A stretch of DNA of 11,448 nucleotides, from assembly GCA_004211235.1 (NCBI GenBank), contig SEEY01000064.1, positions 1 through 11,448 of the forward strand. The letters are read 5' to 3'. A program made the position numbers and the translations under genes. Below the pieces are notes generated by a model that was not told the origin of the DNA, did no database searches, and saw nothing but the letters and a program-made list of their open reading frames with translations. Position 1 is the first letter of the stretch, and each line of letters starts with the position of its first letter. Shown here piece by piece: positions 5,137 to 11,448 of this stretch. The stretch comes from Rubrivivax sp. (GTDB taxonomy: Bacteria > Pseudomonadota > Gammaproteobacteria > Burkholderiales > Burkholderiaceae).

Positions 5137-6195
5137 ATGGCCAACCCGCGCGAATCCGAACTTCATTACCCGCTGGGCGACGTGCTGCCCGGCCCCGGCG
5201 AGGCGCTCGACCTGGCACCGGGCTTGCGCTGGGTGCGCATGGGCCTGCCCTTTGCGCTGGACCACATCAACCTGTGGCTGCTGCGGGACCGCCTTGACGG
5301 CCGCGAAGGCTGGACCATCGTCGACTGCGGCATCAGCAGTGACGAGACGCGTGCCAACTGGGAGACGGTGTTTGCCGAGCGGCTGGACGGCCTGCCGGTG
5401 CTGCGCGTCATCGCCACGCACTTCCACCCCGACCATCTCGGCCTGGCCCACTGGCTGACCGACCGCTGGAACTGCAGGCTGTGGATGAGTGCCACCGACT
5501 ACAACCTGGCCCGGCTCGCCAGCAGCTCCACGGTCGGCATGGGCGGCGCGGCCGCGGCGGCCTTCTTTGGCAGCCATGGCCTGACGGACGAGGAGTCGCT
5601 GGCGAAGATCCGCGACCGCGCCGACTATTACCCCAGGATGGTGCCCGTCGTGCCGTCCAGCTACCGGCGGCTGATGGAAGGCGCGCAGATCGACATCGGC
5701 GGGCGCAGCTGGCGCTGCATCGCCGGCTACGGCCATGCGCCCGAGCACATCAGCCTGTTCTGCGAGGAAGCCCGGCTGCTGATTTCCGGCGACATGGTGC
5801 TGCCGCGCATCTCGACGAACGTGTCCGTCGTGGATGTGGAGCCCGAGGCGGACCCGCTGACGCTCTATCTTGATTCGCTGACCCGCTACCTCGACCTGCC
5901 TGCCGATACCCTGGTGCTGCCGTCGCACGGCAAGCCGTTCACCGGCCTGCATGCGCGGATCGACCAGCTGCGCGAGCATCACGACGAGCGCCTGGCCGAG
6001 GTCATCGCCAGCTGCCGTGCCGAGCCGACGCATGCCGCCGGCCTGTTGACCGTGCTGTTCAAGCGCAAGCTGGATCTGCACCAGACGACCTTTGCGATGG
6101 GCGAGGCGATCGCCCACCTGAATGCGCTCTGGCTGAAGGGCGCGCTGCGCCGGGACCTGGGCAGAGACGGGGTCTATCGCTTCTCGGCGACCTGA
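5137..6195 (+). CDS. Metallo-beta-lactamase-fold hydrolase
   Basis: This 352-residue predicted cytosolic hydrolase has the dinuclear metal motifs of the fold: T-H95-F-H97-P-D99-H100, G-H200-A-P-E-H, S-G-D219-M, and S-H264-G. The C-terminal part (about 300-352, K-L-D-L-H-Q-T-T-F-A-M-G-E-A followed by a basic segment) resembles the winged-helix extension found on a subset of these hydrolases. No signal peptide is seen. The substrate is unknown; related proteins act on thioesters, lactones or phosphodiesters. The start is uncertain. I prefer the ATG at 5137 because homologous proteins begin near M-x-N-P-R-E. ATG 5110 would overlap the candidate -10 box, and TTG 5086 would put the operator inside the gene. 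None has a good ribosome binding site. The gene is divergent from the LiuR-like regulator and probably its target, with possible acyl-CoA-related function. Confidence 0.88.
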   Translation: MANPRESELHYPLGDVLPGPGEALDLAPGLRWVRMGLPFALDHINLWLLRDRLDGREGWTIVDCGISSDETRANWETVFAERLDGLPVLRVIATHFHPDHLGLAHWLTDRWNCRLWMSATDYNLARLASSSTVGMGGAAAAAFFGSHGLTDEESLAKIRDRADYYPRMVPVVPSSYRRLMEGAQIDIGGRSWRCIAGYGHAPEHISLFCEEARLLISGDMVLPRISTNVSVVDVEPEADPLTLYLDSLTRYLDLPADTLVLPSHGKPFTGLHARIDQLREHHDERLAEVIASCRAEPTHAAGLLTVLFKRKLDLHQTTFAMGEAIAHLNALWLKGALRRDLGRDGVYRFSAT

Positions 6196-6197
6196 CC

Positions 6198-6447
6198 ACG
6201 GGGGCCTGCCCCGGCCTGCACTCGCGGCCGCGAGGAGGTGCGAAGCCCCAAAAAGGAAAATGCCGCCCCGGATTCATCCGGTGGCGGCATCTCTTGCCTG
6301 GTACCTCTCTCCGTGCTCACCGGCTTTTTCAAGCCGGCTTCGGTACCCGCGGTGACAGCGTGGGGGGAGTGTTGCGGAATGTGAATGCGGTGGTGTGACG
6401 CTCAAGCGGGAAAATTCACCAGCAAACCATTGCAGGGCTGCATGGAC
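6198..6447. other. Non-coding interval with several hairpins
   Basis: This 250-base gap lies between the convergent MBL hydrolase and metallopeptidase genes. Besides the terminator, it holds CTCGCGGCCGCGAG (6221-6234, perfect 14-bp palindrome) and the hairpin CCGGCTT/AAGCCGG (6320-6326 with 6331-6337). The loop of that hairpin reads GAAA on the minus strand, a GNRA tetraloop. A GGTACC pair (6300-6305 and 6342-6347) could enclose it. Bases 6361-6447 show nothing recognisable. I could not match the structured part to a riboswitch or known RNA class from memory. Confidence 0.45.
6249..6290 (-). terminator. Rho-independent terminator of the glyQ-to-metallopeptidase operon
   Basis: ATGCCGCC (6260-6267) pairs with GGCGGCAT (6283-6290). 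The stem continues inward as CCGGA/TCCGG with one bulged base and a 4-base loop. In the minus direction the stem is followed by TTTTCCTTTTTGG, a good U-rich tract. It would end the operon whose last gene stops at 6448. On the plus strand no U-run follows, so it would serve the MBL gene poorly. Confidence 0.85.
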
Positions 6448-7257
6448 TCACTGCACGACGATGGATTCCTCGCGAAGCGCCTCGCGGGAGCGCTCGAAGT
6501 CGGGGAGCACGGAGCGCACCGTGTCCCAGAAGGCCTGGCTGTGGTTCATCTCGCGCAGATGGGCCAGTTCGTGCGCGACGACGTAGTCGATGATGGCCGG
6601 CGCGAAGTGGATAAGGCGCCAGTTCAGGCGGATGGACCCATCGGCGCTGGCGCTGCCCCAGCGGGTCTGGGCGGACGACAGGCGGAGCGATTTCATCGCC
6701 ACGCCGAGCTTGTCGGCGAACAGCCGGCAGCGCGGCAGAAAGTCTTCCCTGGCACGTGCCTGAAGCCAGGACTGGCTCAGGTCACGGATCTGCTCGGCCG
6801 CAGCGCCGTGCGGCAGGGGCAGGCGCAGCTCGCGGGTTGCGGCGTCCCAGACGACCTCGCGCTCGCCGGGCGCAACCACCAGCGTCAGCGGTGCGCCGAG
6901 ATAGGGCAGCCGGCCGCCGTCAGACCAGTCGATGCGGGCGGCCTGCATGCGCTGCTGGCGCTCGCGCTGCTCGACGAGCTTGCGCAGGATCCAGTCGCCC
7001 TTGTGATGCAGCGCGCGCTCGATTTCGGGGATGGGCACCCAGCGCGGCGCGCTGACGCGCAGTCCTTGCGGGCCGATGACGAAGCCGATGCTGCGCCGGC
7101 GTGCGCGCTTGAGTTCATAGCCGATGCGGTGCTGGCCCAGCCACAACTCGCGCTTTGCGCGCGCCGCGCCCGGATCGGCCGGCGCCACGTCAGCTTCGGC
7201 GTCGAACAGCGACAACTGGCTGTCGTGCAGGAGCGGAGCCGGGCGCTTGGGCGGCAT
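6448..7257 (-). CDS. YgjP/DUF45-type zinc metallopeptidase
   Basis: This 269-residue predicted cytosolic protein has a zincin-type active site H229-E-L-A-H233 with a third ligand at H239 in M-N-H-S-Q-A-F-W. It is preceded by the family's conserved T-R-W-G-S (198-202) and L-N-W-R-L-I-H-F-A-P segments. These match the YgjP-like metallopeptidase family, usually annotated as M48-family or SprT-like. The E. coli YgjP protein has been described as a UTP pyrophosphatase, so the physiological reaction is not settled. The first 35 residues are a variable leader. The ATG at 7257 is 5 bases past the plsC stop codon and lacks a clear ribosome binding site, suggesting translational coupling. It is the last gene of the operon, followed by a strong terminator. 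Confidence 0.9.
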   Translation of the reverse strand: MPPKRPAPLLHDSQLSLFDAEADVAPADPGAARAKRELWLGQHRIGYELKRARRRSIGFVIGPQGLRVSAPRWVPIPEIERALHHKGDWILRKLVEQRERQQRMQAARIDWSDGGRLPYLGAPLTLVVAPGEREVVWDAATRELRLPLPHGAAAEQIRDLSQSWLQARAREDFLPRCRLFADKLGVAMKSLRLSSAQTRWGSASADGSIRLNWRLIHFAPAIIDYVVAHELAHLREMNHSQAFWDTVRSVLPDFERSREALREESIVVQ

Positions 7258-7262
7258 GGCGT

Positions 7263-8063
7263 TCAGCGCTGGGAGGCAGTCGGCTTGCCGGCGACTGCGG
7301 CCGCGGGCGGATTGGCGTAGGCCTCGGGGTCGAGGCGGCGCATCTCGCTCTCGATCCAGTCCTTGACCTCGGCCATCAGTTCGCCTGGGTTGCGGCCGAC
7401 CGACGGCATCTGCTTGCCGATGGAGACGTCCACGACGCCGGGGCGCAGCAGGAAGCTCTTGCGCGGCCAGCAGCGCGCGGCCGTCGCCGCGATGGGCACG
7501 ACGGGCAGGCCGGCCTCGATGGCCAGGCGCGTGCCGCCGGTCTTGTAGTCACCCACCTCGCCGCGGGCGATGCGCGTGCCCTCGGGAAACATGATGACCC
7601 AGTTGCCCTGGCCGCCCAGGCGCTTGCCTTGCTTGAGCACCTTGTTCCAGGCCTCGGTGCGGCGGCCGCGATCGATGTGGATCATGTCCATGCGCGCCAT
7701 CGCCCAGCCGAAGAAGGGCACGTAGAGCAGCTCGCGCTTGAAGACATAGGCGAGCGGGTGGCTGAACAGCGCCGGGTAGGCGAAGGTTTCCCAGGTGCTC
7801 TGGTGCTTGGAGAGCAGCACGACGCCGGCCCGGCGGTCCGAGGCCGGCGGCAGGTTCTCCATGCCGTGCACGCGCCAGCGGACGCCGCAGATGAGGCGGG
7901 CACTCCAGATGGCGAGCTTGAGCCAGCCGGCGCAGGCCCAGTAGATCGGGTCGCCACGGCGGAAGATCGACAGGATGACGACGGCCGTCGCCCAGGGGAT
8001 GACCGTGACGATGAGGACGAGGACGAAGATCAGCGAGCGGATGGCGCTCAGCAGCGTGGACAT
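7263..8063 (-). CDS. plsC: 1-acyl-sn-glycerol-3-phosphate acyltransferase (PlsC-like)
   Basis: This 266-residue inner-membrane enzyme of phospholipid synthesis would transfer an acyl chain to lysophosphatidic acid, giving phosphatidic acid. A hydrophobic N-terminal anchor (about 10-33) is followed by the acyltransferase domain. Motif I is S-K-H87-Q-S-T-W-E92, an H-x4-E instead of the canonical H-x4-D. Motif III F-P-E161-G-T-R164 binds the phosphate, and a motif IV-like V-V-P-I-A segment lies at about 188-192. A Pro/Ala-rich tail closes the protein. Its ATG overlaps the gmhB stop by one base (TGATG), so the two are translationally coupled; GGAG lies about 10 bases upstream. Family paralogues with other lysophospholipid acceptors cannot be excluded. 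Confidence 0.9.
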   Translation of the reverse strand: MSTLLSAIRSLIFVLVLIVTVIPWATAVVILSIFRRGDPIYWACAGWLKLAIWSARLICGVRWRVHGMENLPPASDRRAGVVLLSKHQSTWETFAYPALFSHPLAYVFKRELLYVPFFGWAMARMDMIHIDRGRRTEAWNKVLKQGKRLGGQGNWVIMFPEGTRIARGEVGDYKTGGTRLAIEAGLPVVPIAATAARCWPRKSFLLRPGVVDVSIGKQMPSVGRNPGELMAEVKDWIESEMRRLDPEAYANPPAAAVAGKPTASQR

Positions 8064-8683
8064 CAGAGAAGGTCTCCGGCCTGGGTGTCGGGTGAAAAGG
8101 CCTTGCCGCGCAGTTCGGCGACGCGTCGGCGCTCCTCCTGGATGAGGGTTTCGGCAAAGCTCATCAAGTCGTCGTGCACGCGGGCGCCGGGCACCTGGAC
8201 GAGCAGGTTGGCGAGCTCCTCGGTGCCGAGGTTGCCGAACGGGCCGGTCAGCACGAGGTGGGGCACGCAGCCGGCGTTTTGCGCGGTCAGCAGGTCGGTG
8301 AGCGACGCGCCGACCACGTGCACGTCGGGCAGTTCGACGTCGAAGCGCTGGCCGATCTGCTGGATGAGCCCCGGCAGCGGCTTGCGGCAGTCGCAGCCTT
8401 CCTCGGGCGTGTGCGGGCAGAAGAAGGCCGCGTCCAGGCGCCCGCCCTTTTCAGCGAGCAACTGGTTGAGCCGCAGGTGCACGGCGTTGAGGGACGCCAT
8501 GTCCAGCAGGCCGCGGCCGATGCCCGCCTGGTTCGTCGCCAGAACCGTGTGCCAGCCGGCATGGTTCAACCGCGCCACGGCCTCCAGCGCGCCGGGCAGC
8601 GGGTCCAGCTCTTCCGGCGCCTTGACGTGGTCGTCGCGGTAGCGGTTGATCGTGCCATCGCGGCCGAGGATGACGAGCTTCAT
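8063..8683 (-). CDS. gmhB: GmhB-like HAD phosphatase, catalytic residues replaced
   Basis: This 206-residue member of the GmhB family would, if active, remove the 7-phosphate of D-glycero-D-manno-heptose 1,7-bisphosphate in LPS inner-core heptose synthesis. The family frame is intact: T-N-Q-A-G-I-G-R-G (50-58), the zinc pattern C89-P-H91 and C97-D-C99, and R-K101-P. However, motif I reads L-G7-R-D9-G-T where the family has L-D-R-D-G-T, so the nucleophilic Asp is Gly (codon GGC). Motif IV reads V-G-A126-S-L-T-D where the family has V-G-D, so a metal-binding Asp is Ala (codon GCG). The protein may be inactive or changed in function. The ATG at 8683 fits the family start; an in-frame ATG at 8707 has AAGG 4 bases upstream and adds 8 residues. 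The gene lies between glyS and plsC. Confidence 0.9.
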   Translation of the reverse strand: MKLVILGRDGTINRYRDDHVKAPEELDPLPGALEAVARLNHAGWHTVLATNQAGIGRGLLDMASLNAVHLRLNQLLAEKGGRLDAAFFCPHTPEEGCDCRKPLPGLIQQIGQRFDVELPDVHVVGASLTDLLTAQNAGCVPHLVLTGPFGNLGTEELANLLVQVPGARVHDDLMSFAETLIQEERRRVAELRGKAFSPDTQAGDLL

Positions 8684-8713
8684 GCCGTGGGCGTGGTCGG
8701 TGCGCATGCGGCC

Positions 8714-10875
8714 TTAGCTGGCGAGCCTGGACAGGTCGGCCACGCGGTTCATTGCCGCATGCAGCCGGCCGAGCAGCGCCAGGCGGTTGGCGCGCAGCGC
8801 GGCATCGTCGGCATTGACCATCACGTCATCGAAGAAGGCGTCCACGGGCCCCTTCAGCGCGGCCAGGGCCTTGAGCGACCCGGTGTAGTCATGCTGCTCG
8901 AACAGCAGGTCCGCCGCGGGCTGCACCTCGGCAATCGCGGCGGCCAGGGCCTGCTCGGCGGCTTCCTGCAGCAACTCGGGCCTGACCTCGGTGGGCCGCT
9001 CGCCCTCGACCTTCTTGAGGATGTTGCCGACGCGCTTGTTGGCGGCGGCCAGGGACGCGGCTTCGGGCAGCGCGGCAAAGGCACGCACGGCTTCCAGGCG
9101 CTTGGGCACGTCGCCCAGACGCGCGGGCTGCAGCGCCAGCACGGCGTCCACTTCCTGGGCGCTGTAGCCCTGGTCGCGCAGGTTCACGGCCAGGCGGTCG
9201 GCGAAGAATGTGAGCAGCGCCTCGCGTGGGTTCGTGACCAGTTCGCCGAAGGGCGGCACCGCCGCGTCGATCAGCGCCGGCAGGTCCAGCGGCAGGTTCT
9301 TCTCGACGAGGATGCGGATGACGCCTAAAGCATGCCTGCGCAGCGCGAACGGGTCCTTGTCGCCGGTGGGCAGCTGGCCGATGCCGAACAGGCCCACCAG
9401 TGTCTCCAGTTTGTCGGCCAGGGCCACGACCGTGCCGGTGTGGTTGCGCGGCAGCGCGTCGCCGGCGAAGCGCGGCTTGTAGTGGTCCTCGATGGCGATG
9501 GCGACGCCGTCGCGCAGGCCCTCGTGGCGGGCGTAGTAGCCGCCCATGATTCCCTGCAGTTCGGGGAACTCGCCGACCATGTCGGTCAGCAGGTCGCACT
9601 TGGCGAGCTGCGCGGCCTGCTTGACCTTGCTGTCGAGCACCTTGAACTCGTCGTCGGCATCGACCGTGTAGGGCAGCGTTGCCATGCTGAGCTGGTTGAC
9701 GATGGCATGAGCAATCGCCCGCACGCGCTCGGCGCGCTCGCCTTGCGATCCCAGCTTGCCGTGATAGACGACCTTGGCCAGGCCCGGCAGGCGATCTTCG
9801 AGCTTCTTCTTGCGGTCCTGGTCGAAGAAGAACTTGGCATCGGCCAGGCGCGGGCGCACGACGCGCTCGTTGCCCTGCACGACGGCGCTGGCGTCGCTAG
9901 GGGCGATGTTGCTGACGACGAGGAAATGGCGGGTCAGCTTTCCGTGGGAATCCAGCAGGGGAAAGTACTTCTGGTTGGCCTTCATCGTCAGGATGAGGCA
10001 CTCCTGCGGCACGGCGAGGAACTCGGCCTCGAAGGCGCAGGTCAACACGTTCGGGCGTTCCACGAGGGCCGTCACTTCGTCGAGCAGCGCTTCGTCGTCG
10101 ATGGGCGTCAGGCTCAAGGCATCGGCGGCGCCTTTCAGCTGGCGCGAGATCTCGGCACGGCGCTCGGCGAAGCTGGCGATGACGGCGCCCTGGTCGCGCA
10201 ACTGGGCGGCATAGCTGTCGGCCGACTCGATGCTCACCTCGGGCGTGGCCGCCTCGAAGCGGTGGCCCTTGGTGACGCGGCCGGCGGTCAGGCCCAGGGC
10301 CTGGACCGGTACGACTTCCGTGCCGTGCAGTGCGATCAGGCCATGCGCCGGCCGCACGAACTTCACGTCGGTCCAGCCATCGGTGAGCTGGTAGCTCATG
10401 ACCTTCGGAATGGGCAGCCTGGCCAGCGTTTCCTCCAGCGCGTTCTGAAGGCCTACGAAAAGCGAGGTTCCTTTTGCCAAGGTGCGCAGGTAGACGCTTG
10501 CAGCCTTGCCATCGCCTTCCACATACAGGTGGTCTGGACCATCTGAAGCGTTGGGCCATAGGTCGCACAAGGCAGCTCGACCTTCCTTCGCGAGTCGCTT
10601 GCGTAGCGCTTCTGTCGGCAGACCATCCGCGCCCAAGGCCACTGCTGCGGGCATCAGCTTTATCGTGACCTCAGCGTCGGCTGCGACGTCCGAAACGCCG
10701 ACCAAATGCACGCCTAGCCGACGTGGAGATGCGTAGGAAGTAATCGCCGCGTCCGCTGCGACTAAATCCTGAGCCTTGAGGCTTTCGGCCAGCACGGCGG
10801 CGAAGGACTCACCCAGCTTCTTCAGCGCCTTGGGCGGCAGCTCTTCGACAAACAGTTCAACGAGCAGGTTCGTCA

Positions 10876-10876
<1 letters not shown>
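8714..10876 (-). CDS. glyS: Glycyl-tRNA synthetase beta subunit
   Basis: This 720-residue beta chain of the alpha2-beta2 glycyl-tRNA synthetase charges tRNA-Gly in the cytosol; the beta chain binds tRNA. The family start M-T-N-L-L-V-E-L-F-V-E-E-L-P-P-K-A is clear. So are K-G-H-R-F, N-E-R-V-V-R-P-R-L-A-D-A-K-F-F (about 339-353), the HD-like segment with M-G-G-Y-Y-A-R-H-E-G (about 443), and a C-terminal anticodon-binding helical domain (about 590-705). It overlaps the glyQ stop by one base (TGATG). From about 10445 to 10775 (N-terminal residues about 35-145) the codons differ sharply from the rest of the gene: many CTA, TTG, CGA, GCA, CCA, ATA and AAA. The reading frame and family sequence remain intact there. 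Confidence 0.97.

Positions 10877-11448
<572 letters not shown>

Noticed and set aside
5107..6117. Minus-strand open frame of 336 codons
   Set aside because: It is antisense to the metallo-beta-lactamase-fold hydrolase, with low-complexity His/Ala/Gly/Arg-rich translation.
6246..6355. Known riboswitch (glycine, SAM, c-di-GMP, TPP, cobalamin) in the structured gap
   Set aside because: I compared the sequence by memory with conserved cores of these classes and saw none. The position between convergent gene ends also argues against a cis-acting riboswitch.
7155..8642. Plus-strand open frame of 495 codons
   Set aside because: It is antisense to the metallopeptidase, plsC and gmhB genes, which all carry clear family motifs. 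Its composition is that of a reverse-strand shadow of GC-rich coding DNA.
9332..10546. Plus-strand open frame of 404 codons
   Set aside because: It is antisense to glyS, whose conserved motifs are unambiguous. No family resemblance.

Overview
The window is a gene-dense, high-GC stretch that looks like a betaproteobacterial (Burkholderiales, Rubrivivax/Leptothrix/Roseateles-like) chromosome. The reasons are the GC-rich codon use, the glyQ-glyS-gmhB-plsC-metallopeptidase gene order (typical of that group as I know it), a PEP-CTERM-tagged secreted hydrolase, and a LiuR-like MerR regulator. The assignment is by inference; there is no rRNA in the window to confirm it. I found no tRNA, rRNA, CRISPR array, transposase or prophage gene, and no stretch over 300 bases lacks a gene.

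Layout. Positions 1-82 hold one arm of an inverted copy of the pirin gene's 3' end plus a hairpin. From 83 to 2753 is a redox/electrophile-response cassette: a pirin-like cupin and an FMN azoreductase (azoR) on the minus strand, with a divergent LysR regulator. A large palindrome (1747-1780) lies between azoR and the LysR gene. From 2715 to 4539 are two minus-strand envelope genes: a secreted GDSL/SGNH esterase with a PEP-CTERM sorting tail, whose 3' end overlaps the LysR gene, and a periplasmic protein with a TonB C-terminal domain. From 4673 to 6195 a LiuR-like MerR regulator and a metallo-beta-lactamase-fold hydrolase diverge from a short intergenic region with a perfect 14-bp palindrome. 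From 6196 to 6447 is a non-coding region with a strong minus-strand terminator and further unexplained secondary structure. From 6448 to the right edge is one minus-strand operon, read right to left: glyQ (cut by the edge), glyS, gmhB, plsC and a YgjP/DUF45 metallopeptidase. Its genes abut or overlap by one base, and it ends at the terminator near 6260.

How the genes work together. The operon joins glycyl-tRNA charging with envelope functions (LPS heptose and phospholipid precursor steps). The pirin/azoR/LysR and MerR/MBL blocks are each a regulator facing its probable target.

No wholly new multi-gene system is evident. The points most worth a second look are: a GmhB homologue that lacks both its nucleophilic Asp (Gly instead) and a metal-binding Asp (Ala instead); a roughly 330-bp island of atypical codon use inside glyS; the large azoR/LysR palindrome and a related element upstream of the TonB-like gene; the structured non-coding region at 6198-6360; and a perfect 42-bp inverted repeat touching the left edge, which may be an assembly fold-back.
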